Part shown: in pieces, positions 22,089 through 32,540 of the stretch
Layout of the letters: each line of letters opens with the position of its first letter
Numbering within the stretch: position 1 is the first letter of the stretch
Origin: Rattus norvegicus
Lineage: Eukaryota; Chordata; Mammalia; Rodentia; Muridae
DNA length: 64,000 bases
Direction: 5' to 3'
Assembly: GCF_036323735.1 (NCBI RefSeq)
Contig: NC_086031.1
Coordinates: 48,927,725 to 48,991,724 of the forward strand
Program-made: the position numbers and the translations under genes
The notes under the pieces: model-generated
The model's database searches: none
What the model saw: only the letters and a program-made list of their open reading frames with translations
What the model was told of the DNA's origin: nothing

Positions 22089-22696
22089 CTGACTTGTTCT
22101 CTCACCCTTGGGAGCTTCAGATAGGAGTATAAGACTAGGAAATCAAGGTCATCCTTTGCTGCATAGGCAGTTCCAGGCCAGCCTGGACTACATGACACTT
22201 AGTTTCAATAAAACAAAAACTTTTAAAAAGTAATGAGATTTTCTTGGTAATTTGTCTACGTGGAACCTCTTCTTATTAATAATTAAAAGTACCCAACTGC
22301 CCAAATAGAACTCTGCCAAGACAATAAAAGAGATATTGATGTTGAAATAACTCAGGAACTGGGCATGGTGACACACACCTATTATCTTGGAGGATCAAGG
22401 ATCTGAGACCAGCCTGAGCTGCAGAAGAAGACTGTCTCAAATACAAACGCACTGATAACTTAGGGAAGATGAGGTAACCATCGGCCTCTCTTTGCAGCCT
22501 TCCTGCCCTGTTTTAACAACATGGTCCTAGAAATAACTAACAGCTTTGTGTTTCAAGGCTGCTTTAGATTTGCCAATATACTGTCTTCTAGGAAGAACTT
22601 TTAAAGTAGGATAAAACTTTCAGGGTTCAATTATGTTCTGTTTTGTTTGGTTTTGTTTGGTTTGAGATGGAGTCTCGTTTACTCAGGCTGGTCATT

Positions 22697-22699
<3 letters not shown>

Positions 22700-22727
<28 letters not shown>

Positions 22728-22798
22728 CCCTCTCCCTCCTCTTTTCCTCCCTCACTCTCCCTCTCCTCCCTTCCTCTTTCTCCTTTCTTTCATTTTTT
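22700..22798. repeat. (CT)n and pyrimidine-rich repeat
   Basis: Twelve or so CT units followed by CCT/CTT-rich sequence. Confidence 0.92.
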
Positions 22799-23599
22799 TA
22801 TTTAAATTATTGTTTGTTGAGGAAGGTCCTCTACAGTTTAGGGTCTCTAGAACCCAGGCTAGCTTCCAACTCATGGTATTCCTCCACTTTGGCCTCCAAA
22901 GCCCCAGGAATAAGCATATATATATGGTCCAACAATAATTCAGTCTTGGGTCTGGGGATGGACCCAAATGATGGTTTGGCCTGCAAAAGGTCCCATCCTT
23001 CATAAACCAGTCAAAAACACTTGTCTGTAATTATAGCACTCTGAACATGGAGGCAAATGGATCAGAAGTTCAAAGCTATCTTTATGTGGGGGGCTTGAGG
23101 TCAACCTACAGCAAAAGAGACCCTGTCTCAAAAGAAAAATCAGTCTCAATGGTGGGAGGTTCCAGGAACAGGAAGAATACTACTTTCTTACTATAACTGC
23201 AGTATTGGTTTTTTCCTTTTTTTCTTGTGAAACTAAAAGTATAACACTTTCTTTGGCAACTTTTACAGAAAGCATAAAAGGCTTAATTCTTTAAATAATT
23301 TAAGTGCATACCTACCTATTTGGAAAGAAATGCATCTTCCAGCTCTGTGGTTAGTGAGAGCAATAATAATTAATATTATCTTAATCACTTTAACTATATC
23401 AGTCAAAAATTATACCACAAAACATCTGTCTTCATAGACCTGAGCATGTTTTGTTATTTAAAATTAAAGCTATATGTTTTTCCCCAAACCATCTTCACCC
23501 AACCAAAACTCTCAAAGGATAAATTTATACAGTCGACTCATTGAACAAGCTTGATAGCTTAAGTTTCCTAAATACTCTAAAAAAAATTAAAAATTTATG

Positions 23600-24620
23600 T
23601 ATTGCCAGGAGCCTTCCCCAGTACACTGACAGGGTGGCCCAAAAGATGAGACAAGGGTGAGTTAGGCTTGGTGGTCAGGGGGATCCTGCAATTCTGACTG
23701 ACTGGTAATCAGATTGCTTCTTTATTTAGACAGGTTTCACAGGACGAAAACAGATTAATGACTATCCAAAAAGTACAGAATATATCATTTTGCCTCTGGA
23801 CATATGTTTGAATTTTCATTACATGTTAGGGGTGACAAGTTCAGTCACAATTAGAAAATAACAAACACAACAGATTTTATTTTTATTATCAGTCCTATAA
23901 CTCCAATTCAAAGAATCCAAAGTATGTCTTCGTCAAGGCAAACACACTTATTATATGACAGCCTGCTTTTAGGCTGGCAAGCGAGTACCTGAACCGGTCC
24001 TTTTATGCATAGCAAATACTAACACCTAACTCCTTTTACTTTATCATTTCATCATCTACTCTAAAAAGTAGGAAAGGTTATTTTAGTCAATCTTATTTAC
24101 TGAGCTCTATTCCCCCAGGGATGTACCCTGAATGACTACCCCTATAATCTTTATACTGCATTTTCAGAGAGCTCTAAGGATATTGTAAAAAGAGGCTTAG
24201 AGTCTGTTTCTAATTCTCCAGGCCAGTCAGAGCTTGCCGATTACTTCTGTTTACTCTGTACCAATTATACCGTTTGCTTAGGGGTGGATACACCAAGAAG
24301 AGTCCTGGATTCGTGGCCTCCTCTAGAAATTTCTAGCTTCTGGTTATCTGAGCTCATCACAATCTTCAGGACATAGGGAAGACTTCCACATAGTGACCAG
24401 AGAAAGTTGTTTCCCTGAAACGAGAAGGGATTTTCCTAAAAAGGACTCAGACATAATTTTCTCAGGAAAAGACATCAAATGAACCATAATGCAGAAAGTC
24501 CCTAGAATGCAGCACGCGGACACCAAAACCTAAAAGCAAGAGACAGAAGGACAGCTGTGGCAGCATAGCGCTCGGCGCAGCCTCGATGGAACTGTGTCAA
24601 ACAGCTGTCCCGGCTCCATG
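23600..24620. other. Unassigned 1-kb segment, possibly an old LTR relic
   Basis: This block lacks SINE, L1 and simple-repeat signatures and has no convincing reading frame. Its texture (A/T-rich, with ggatgtaccctgaatgacta and gcttaggggtggatacacca) reminds me of rodent LTR-type repeats, but I cannot place it. It could be unique DNA. Confidence 0.3.
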
Positions 24621-24639
24621 ACTTTGGTTATTTCCTATG

Positions 24640-24810
24640 GCTGTGCCAATGTATTGACATGGGTATGCCTACATGAGTGTCTGCACACAGGTATGTGTAA
24701 GTACACACCAGTGCCAGAAGAGGGCACCATTCAACTTGATAAATAGGTGCTGGGATCTGAACTCAAGTCCTCAAGATTGAATAGCAAGTATTCCCCCTAC
24801 TAAGACAAAC
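24640..24810 (-). mobile_element. B3-like SINE
   Basis: gtgtctgcacacaggtatgt, ccagaagagggcaccattca, gtgctgggatctgaactcaa and gatagcaagtattcc-like right end. Confidence 0.6.
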
Positions 24811-24904
24811 TCTCCATTTCTCTAATAAAATATTTGTAACTACAAGTTAAGTCCAAACAAACAATCCTGTGTACAAATTAAATACTTTTTTTATATTTTC
24901 AAAA

Positions 24905-25275
24905 TAACTGGTCTGGAGAGATGGCTCAGTGGGTAAAAGTACTTGCTTTGTAAGCATGAGGACCTGGGTTCGAGTGCCCAGCACCAACATAAAAAGCCAG
25001 GCACAGCTGATTGTACCTATAACTCTTGCATTGGAAAACATCTGGTGAATCTCAAGAACTGGCAGGCCAGCCAGTTTACTTAAAACGATGTGCTTCTGGA
25101 TCTGTGAGAGACCCTCTCCTCAAACAGTAGGGTATAGAGAAATAGAGGAAGATCCCCACCACCCTGGAGTCCACAAGAGCTACCTAGGTGCACATACTTA
25201 CACACTCAAATGTGCCTCATGTAGACACAACACACACATACCACACACTACACTCACTCACTAAGTAAATAACAA
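24905..25275 (+). mobile_element. B3/B4-like SINE
   Basis: ggtctggagagatggctcag, gtaagcatgaggacctgggt, gagtgcccagcaccaaca, ending in a CA/ACTC-rich tail. Confidence 0.75.
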
Positions 25276-27270
25276 CTGATCCAACCCAGATTTTTATCAA
25301 GGAATAATTTTCTATATTCACACTTTAATTGCCACTTTAGAACACTCTACTTCTAAAAAACAATGACTGGCTTGCCGTGGTGGCAGAGGCTTATAATCCT
25401 ATCACTTAGAGTTCTAGACTAGTCTTGGGGCCTGCTTGAGCTAACTAGGACCTTTCCTCAAATGAACAAAATAAAGTAAATAGTGATAATACCCAGGCAG
25501 GAGAATTGTGCTGAGGTTCAGAATGAGGCTTTTGCCCAAACAAACAAACACCCTCTCCTAAATAAAGGTACATGCCTTTGAACCCAGTTCTATGAGTTGG
25601 AGGCCAATTAGGGCTGCATCATGAGACCCTGTCTCAAAAATCCTAAATTAATTAATTAAAAGTTTGAAACTAGCATATAGAGCAATCTTTTTGGCCTCTA
25701 TTCCCACCAGTTAACATACCTCCCTCTAGTGGACAAACGGAAACTGTTCCGCTAGAATGGGGCCCTCCCTCTTTGTCTTTTCCCTCTTTCCTTCGATCCA
25801 ACTCAATGCAATCTGTGCCATTTCTCAGGGACATTTTAAACTGTTTTTCAAAGAAGGTTCCGTTTCAGTTCCGAAGACAGAACTAGTGGGCATACAGTCA
25901 CTGCTGGAGTAGGTAGACCAAGAAAAGATGCCCAGAAAATTAGATATCGTTAGACGGCATGAATGCCTATCGCAGTAATTCCCAAGTGGTAAGCGAAAAC
26001 ACTTCACCGCAACGAAAAAATCCTAACCATGAATACAGCAGATTGAAAATCACATCAGACTGTTGCATGACTCTACAGCTCCTAAGTTTGTAACACTTCG
26101 CCTAATTCACTAGCTGCTCACTGGCTCAGTCCCACTAGTAAAGTGAGAAAGCCCAGAGCAGAGTCAGAGTCCTAGTGAACACGAGGGTCTCCAGAAGACA
26201 AAACACACCGTGTGACAACCTCCACAAGGAACCAGTTGCGCTTAACATCAATTTGGCCTGAATGCAGAAATCACCGCGGTAGTCAAAATTATATTAGCTT
26301 AGTTCACAAAGACCGATTGCTAGGCCTATGTTATGAAGCTGTCCAATAAGCTAGGAGCAGTGATAGAGAAAGGGTGGTTGTTTGGCTGGGTTTCGGTCCT
26401 GGCCCCAGGGTTCCCATAGCTGAAACCAATTCTATTTCTGCAGAGTCTCAGATCTTAAGCTTTCCTCTCTCCCAAGGACTATCCACTTCCGGCGTCCCCA
26501 GCTGGGCCATCAAAGCTGACTTGGTTATAAGCATGCACTTGGTTGTTCAGAACCGATTATCTTTCTAGAGGTGGAAGAGTGCCTGAAAGTCATTTATTCC
26601 GTGGTTGGTGAGTGACTCAGGGATCAAAAGCTGGCACAGTATGTAGGAAGAGCTGGGCTTGCTTTTCAGCACAGTGAAGGGAGAGGGGAGGGGGCAGTCC
26701 TTAACTTCCTCATAGTGCAAAGGATCTCTTGCATTAACCCCTAACTTCAGCTTCCATATGAACACGTCCAATGGTAAAGAAATTTACCCCATCCACTTTA
26801 TTCTTCAGAGTCCTGATGGAATGTTTTGTCCACCAGAATTATAAATTTAAAAAATAAATTTTTTTTTCAGCTGGAGGAAATCTACGTACTTGGCCAAGGC
26901 TGGTCTCAAATTCTCAAATCTTTTTATTTCAACATGCCTGTTCCACCGTGCTCGACTAAAATTTTTTTTTTATCTTTCGACTGCTGGTCTTAGATGAAGT
27001 AGTAAAGTTTCCCCTGACATTACTTTAAGTCTGAGCGACGTGGCGCAGGCCTAATTCTAGAACTTGGGAGGCTGATGCAGGAGTGCTAAGAGTCTCAGGC
27101 TAGCCTGAGCTACACAGCAAGTTCCAAGCTAAGCAGGAGCTGCATCGCGAGAGACCCCCGTCCCAAAGAACCAAAACAAAGAAAGAAAAGCAGCTATTCA
27201 GCAGTCACTTTTCCAGACTAAGTGTCGGGTTGCCTTTTTTTCCTCCCCTGTAAGTAACTTCCAACCACAG

Positions 27271-27537
27271 CGTCAGCGGAACTGGGAATTCCGGAAGCGG
27301 GTGCGCGCGCGAATTTGAGCCCTGCTTGAGCGAACTCACGCTCGGAGCGCTGGCCAATAGGCGGGCGCGCGTCTCTCCGGGTTTGCTGCGGACCAATCAC
27401 AGTACTCTCTAGGATGGGGGTGGAGTCATTTCAACGGTCTCCCGGGTTCAGCCTGGGCACTGCAGACACACGAGCGGAAAGCCGGGTTGCTGAGGAGTGC
27501 CGTGGGAGCCACCCGAGGGGACGTACCCGAGGTCACG
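27271..27537 (+). promoter_or_regulatory. Ube2t: Ube2t CpG-rich promoter and non-coding exon 1
   Basis: GC-rich, CpG-dense sequence without a TATA box. Two CCAAT boxes lie at 27354-27358 and 27393-27397, 39 bases apart. This is the pattern of NF-Y-driven cell-cycle promoters, which suits Ube2t, a gene known to rise in S/G2. An aacgg MYB-type site lies at 27433-27437. Exon 1 ends at 27537 with a consensus donor (gtgagt at 27538). Its 5' limit is inferred at about 27430-27470. There is no coding sequence in exon 1. Confidence 0.8.
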
Positions 27538-28139
27538 GTGAGTCTGGGGAAGCCGCCCCGGGAGAGAGAACCGCCCGGAGCGCGCCAAGGCTGTGCCTCG
27601 GTGCTGCCTATCCAGGTTCTGTGCCTTGATTAATCGCCACAGGCCTGGGGCACAAAACAAAACGCCGGCGCTCTGGGGTCTGAGGCGAGTCAGCGGTACT
27701 GACTGAAGATTTATGAAGAAGCACAGAGGGTGGAAAGACTAGGTGGGGTAAGCTACTGCAGAGATGGAGGGCTGTCCTTTGATGTGGCCTCACACATAGG
27801 TGAGAAGGAATTTAATGAATAGTCAGGGCAGTTGTAAGCATACGTTTGTGGAGAGTGATTACTGGAAAAGAGGCAGAAAACGCCGGTTTAAAACAATTAA
27901 AAGGAAAACACGTTTTGGAGCTGTAGTGTAAGGAACGTTTTTGTTATGATTATTTGGTTGGGGATTTCGTTCATTTTGTTGTTTGTAAGACAGGTGTCGC
28001 TGTAGCCCAGGCTGACCTGGAACTGACTAACGCCTAGGCGCCTCCAGTTAGGTGACACCAAGCTCCTGCTCTGTGAAGAACCTTTCTTTATATTCAGAAA
28101 ATACACCATAACAAGTGGCTTTTATGCCAAAGGACTTGT

Positions 28140-28310
28140 TGGATTTTTATTTCATGTATATGAGTGTCTGCATATACGTATGCGCGCCACGGGTGTGCCT
28201 GTTGCCCACGGAGGCCAGAGGAAGGTGTCAGTTATGAGACGTCAGATGGGTGTTGGGAATTGAACCTGGGTCCTCTGGACTCTTAACAGCTAAACCATCT
28301 CTCTCACCCC
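28140..28310 (-). mobile_element. B3 SINE
   Basis: tttcatgtatatgagtgtct, ggtgttgggaattgaacctg, ggtcctctggactcttaaca and gctaaaccatctctctcacc in reversed order. Confidence 0.8.
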
Positions 28311-28889
28311 AGAGGACTTTGTGTCATAGTTACTTAGTATCAGTTGCTGTAATAGTCTGGTGGCTTCTTTGAGAAGAAACTGCCTTATTTTTTTCTCATT
28401 CTAGTCTGACTAGCATGTGTTCCACTGTGTTCTTATTTTATATAAAGATACAGATTATAATTCTAGTTTTGTTGTAATTGATTGTCCAAAGACAACGCTG
28501 AGGAGATTGTTCTCTCCTACTGTGGATTACTGGGATCAAATCAAGTTGTCAGGCCTATGCAGCAAGTGCTTTAACACCCCATCCCCCACCCCCCTGCTAA
28601 GCTATTTTTCCAGTCCCCTATATTTGTAAGAGTTTTGTTTTACTGAAACTAGGCCTTCAGATTACTGTATAAAATAGCAATGCTTTGGCTGAAAAGTCAT
28701 GGGGAGCAAGCCAGTAAGCAGCACCCCTCTGTGGCCTCTGCATCACCTCCTTGCTCCAGGTTCCTGTCTTGTATGAGTGCCTGTCCTGGCTTCCTAACAA
28801 TGTACTGTGATGTGGAAGTGTAAGGCAGATACTGCCCCTCCCCAACGCCCTACCCCCAATAGCAATGTAATAGAAATGATAGAGTCTGA

Positions 28890-29020
28890 GCACGACTTCA
28901 ATCCCAGCAGAGGCAAGCCAGTCTTTGAGTTTGAGGTCAGCCTCATCTACAAAGCGAGTTGCAGGACAGTCAAAGGACTACAAAGAGAAACCCTGGTCTT
29001 TAAAAGAGAGAGAGAGAAAG
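28890..29020 (+). mobile_element. B1 SINE
   Basis: cttcaatcccagcagaggca, gtttgaggtcagcctcatct, ttgcaggacagtcaaaggac and agaaaccctggtctttaaaa. Confidence 0.75.
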
Positions 29021-29099
29021 AAAATTAGGATACAAAACAAAATGTAAATTAAGATATTAAATTATTCTGAGATTTTTTTCTGTTATATGGAAGGGGAGT

Positions 29100-29300
29100 C
29101 AAAACACCAGTTAATTTTTATGTTGTATGTATAAGTGTTTTGCATACATGCATTTATGTGGATCACGTGCATGCCTGTTGGATCCCCTGGAACTGAGGAT
29201 GGATGGTTATGAGACCATGCGGGTGTTATGAGACACCATGTGGGTGTTGGGGATCAAACCCAGGTCCTCTGCAAAAGCAGCAGGTGCTCTTAATTGTGCC
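29100..29300 (-). mobile_element. B3 SINE
   Basis: ttgttggatcccctggaactg-like body, gtgttggggatcaaacccag, ctctgcaaaagcagcaggtg and tgctcttaattg in reversed B3 order. Confidence 0.7.
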
Positions 29301-29904
29301 TGCTTCTGCGCCCTCTTTTTTTGTTTTACTTTGTTTTGTTTGAGACAGGATCTTGTATGTATCCCTGTCTGGTCTGGAACTTGACTTGTAGATCAGGCTG
29401 GTATAAAATTTTGAGTAATCCTCCTGCCTCGGCCTCTCAAATGATATTACTGCAGAATTATATCCCCACCACTGACTAAACTTTTTTTTTTTTTGGTAGC
29501 TGTGGAGATATTTTTGATCTGCATTAAATAATTAGATTTTTGTATATGTCATCAATACCTTTTATTTCATCATTATTATGGGGTGTACATCAGAGCACCT
29601 TTGGGAAGGTCAGAGGACAACTTAACAAGAGTTATTTCTCTCTCCTCTCTCCCCTAGTGTTGGGATTAAACTTGTGTACCAACACAACTTTTTATGAGGT
29701 TTCTGGATTAAACTCAGATCCTTAAAATATCAAGCATTTTAACAACTAAACTGTCTCTTTTGAAGCACACATAGGGCATTCTGAGCAAGACTCAGCAGTT
29801 TTAAAGGATATAAATAACATGTTAGAAACCAATAACAAGACCGAACGTGATGGAGTTCTAGTATATGGGGAGCTGAGGCAGAAGACTATGGGACCAACTT
29901 AGGG

Positions 29905-30297
29905 TTTTGTTGCTGTGAGGAGACACTATGACCAACCCCAACTTGTATAAAAGGAAAACATTTCATTGGGGCTGGTTTACAGTTTCAGAGGTTCAGTTTA
30001 TTATCATGACATGAAGCATGGCATCATCATGCAAGCAGACTTAGTGCTGGAAGAGCAGAGAATGCTACGTCTTGATCCTAAGGCAGCAGTAGGAGACTGT
30101 CTTCTGCAGGCAGCCAGGAGGAAACTGGAATTCCATACTGGGTGGAGCTTAAGCAGTGGAGAACTCAAAACCCACTCCCACAGTTATACACACACTTCCT
30201 CCAACAAGGCTACATCTCCTAATAGTGTCATTCCCTGAGAGCCATGCATTCAAACACAAGAGTCTGTAGAGGCCAACGCTATTCAAGCCACTACAGG
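29905..30297 (+). mobile_element. Rodent interspersed repeat
   Basis: Starts ttagggttttgttgctgtga, then ggagacactatgacc, ttcattggggctggtttaca, gtttcagaggttcagtttat, and ends tcctccaacaaggctacatc and tcctaatagtgtcattccct. This is a frequent rodent repeat whose family I cannot name with confidence. An apparent 90-codon frame inside it is not a gene. Confidence 0.7.
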
Positions 30298-30302
30298 GGG
30301 AG

Positions 30303-30635
30303 ATGGTTAATATTGTCAACTTAAGTATAGGATCTAGATCACCTAGGAGACAGACTTCTGGGCATGTCTGTAAGAAGATGTCTAGATTGAATTAATTAAG
30401 GTGGGAAGAGTAACCATAAATATGGGTGGGATCATTCTACAGACAGGAGTCCCATACTGAGTAAAAAGGCAAATGTGGGTGCAGGGTGACCAGCTTCCTC
30501 CTAGTCCTGCAGTGCTGTCATCTCCACTACCCTGGATAGACTGCATCCTCAGGCTCTGACCCAAAATATACACTTCCTTTTCTTGAGTCGCCTGTGTCAT
30601 GGATTTTGCTGTAAGAAGAAGAAAACTAATACAGA
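30303..30635 (+). mobile_element. Rodent interspersed repeat (second family)
   Basis: gttaatattgtcaacttaag, atctagatcacctaggagac, tctgggcatgtctgtaagaa, and the end ttcttgagtcgcctgtgtca with aactaataca. Confidence 0.6.
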
Positions 30636-31299
30636 GGACCCCACCCTGTGGCCCAGGCTGACCTCAGACTTAGAACAATCCTACTTCAGCTTGCTTAGTG
30701 CTCTAAGTACATACCAGTGAGTTTGTTTAAGACAGGGTCCCATATACACCACTGGCCTCAAGGATGGCAGTGTGTTGCTGATCTTCCTCCCACCTCAGCC
30801 TCCCGATTGTTGAAATTATAGTTGTGTCCTGCCCATGCCCAGCATAATATGTGCAATGCTTACTTACCTAATGACTGGTTTACTTGCAGCCTTCCCCTAC
30901 CCCTCACACACACCTAGTAATGCAGGGTCTTGCTCATACTAGGCAAATGTCCTACCACTAAGTCTAATCCCCAGCCCCTGAACTGAAACAACATTTTTAA
31001 TTTACATTAGAAATGAAAAATAAATAAACTGAGGTAACTGGAACAGTGGAGTTTGATTCAAAATATTCTAGATAATGAATGGAACAAATCTAGAATACTC
31101 AAAACAGATCCACACATGTTTGAATAATGAATTTATGGTAATGTTAGAAGGGTGGAGTTTCCTTTTTTCTTTTTTTTTTAAATAGTGCTCAGACAATTGG
31201 TTATTTTGGGGGGAAAATTAAAATTGGACCTTCTACCTCTTACTATGCACAAAAAACAATTACTCATAGCCAAAAGATTTAAGTAAAAAGAACAAAATT

Positions 31300-31480
31300 A
31301 TATTTTTTAGTTATTTTTATTTTAAGTGTTTGGCCTGCATGTGTGTCTGTGTACCACCTGCATACCTGGCACCTGAGGTGTTGTGAGAGCTTGTGAGCTG
31401 CCACGTGGGTGCTGGGAATCAAACCCAGGTCCTCTGGCAACAAGTGATTATAACCACTGGACCATCTCTCCAGCCCAAAA
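31300..31480 (-). mobile_element. B3 SINE
   Basis: ttttattttaagtgtttggc, gtgtgtctgtgtaccacctg, cgtgggtgctgggaatcaaa and ctggaccatctctccagccc. Confidence 0.85.
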
Positions 31481-32369
31481 GTTATATATTCACACATACA
31501 TACATATACATGTATATGTATATTAAACATAAAGAATACATAGGAAAATATCTTTAAATGTGAGAGTATGGGAAAGATTTTAAATGGACTAAAATTAAGA
31601 ATATATTCATTAGCTGGACTTGGTGACCCAGACTTCTAATCCCAACTACTTTGTAGGCTGAGGTAGGAAAATCGCAAGTTTACAGGCTTACTAGAGTGAG
31701 CTCAAGGACAGCCTGGGCAAAAGCTGAGGAAAACTTAGGAACAAAGCACTGCAAGAAAGAGAGGACGATGTGTTCACAAAACTATAGCAAAGCTAGCTAT
31801 AATGTGTGATGTTGTATGTGTGTGTACAGCAAAGCAATAGTGTTCTTTAGGTGGTTGCTGGTCGAGTGGATGTGTTTGTGGTGTTACTTCAGGTGAGAGA
31901 GACCTCAGAGAAAGATTAGAATGTTAGGCGTGATTGACAGGCTGAGTTCCATGAAGGATAAAGAGAATACAGAGTCCATGATACACGGAGAGACTGGCAG
32001 ACACTGAAACACTAGCTTGCACGTACCTCCACGTGTTGGCTGCTTTCCCCTGCTCTCACAGAGCATAGAGTCTGCACAGTCTGTCCAGTCCCTCACTGCC
32101 CAGGCATACTTAGGATACATTTATGAGCAGAATTGGACCCAGGCTCTATTCTTACAACTTGGTAACTTATTAATGGAAGCAGACATTCAATTTAAACTTT
32201 TACAATTATTATTATTTGTATGTGTAGACCAAAAGTTGATGCAGAAATGGAAAAAGTCAGACTCCTTTTGTCACAAAGAGGAATAAAAATCTGTTCTTCA
32301 TTAAATTGAAGCTGTGCTGAAAATGCTAGTCAGTGTGGCTATTTCATGGTTCCTTCTTTTCTTTTCCAG

Positions 32370-32540
32370 TACACCCCACCAGCCCTTAGTGTGGAGCAGG
32401 GAACTGTTTATGGTTCCTTTCACTTGAAACCATGCAGAGAGCTTCACGCCTGAAGAAAGAACTGCACATGCTAGCCATCGAACCTCCCCCAGGCGTCACG
32501 TGCTGGCAGGAAAAGGACAAAATGGATAATTTGCGAGCTC
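32370..32540 (+). CDS. Ube2t: Ube2t exon 2 (5' UTR end and residues 1-36)
   Basis: A cttttccag acceptor precedes 32370. 62 bases of leader come before the ATG at 32432. The coding part ends ...MDNLRA plus one base, with donor gtaggt at 32541. The leader contains a 5-codon upstream frame at 32410-32427. Confidence 0.96.
32410..32427 (+). other. 5-codon uORF directly before the Ube2t start
   Basis: ATG at 32410 reads MVPFT then TGA at 32425-32427, leaving four bases before the Ube2t ATG at 32432. The upstream ATG has G at +4 but T at -3, a moderate context. Confidence 0.6.

Larger units (their letters stand above)
21271..27270. other. Intergenic region between divergent Ppp1r12b and Ube2t
   Basis: About 6 kb with no coding exon found. 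It contains diverged B1-like copies (about 21855-21965, 22130-22215, 22365-22440, 23020-23140, 25370-25465, 26870-26960 minus, 27020-27180), simple repeats at 22021-22088 and 22700-22798, and B3/B4-like SINEs at 24640-24810 and 24905-25275. 21300-21850, 25680-26850 and most of 23150-24620 show nothing I recognise. Confidence 0.6.
27538..32369 (+). other. Ube2t intron 1
   Basis: 4.8 kb. Contains B1-like copies (27965-28060 minus; 28890-29010; 29335-29480 minus; 30720-30850 minus), B3 SINEs (28140-28310, 29100-29300, 31300-31480, all minus), rodent interspersed repeats (28676-28830; 29905-30297; 30303-30635) and an ID/B4-like fragment at 30900-30978 minus. 31490-32369 shows only one diverged B1-like stretch (about 31615-31730) and otherwise nothing I recognise. 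Confidence 0.65.
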
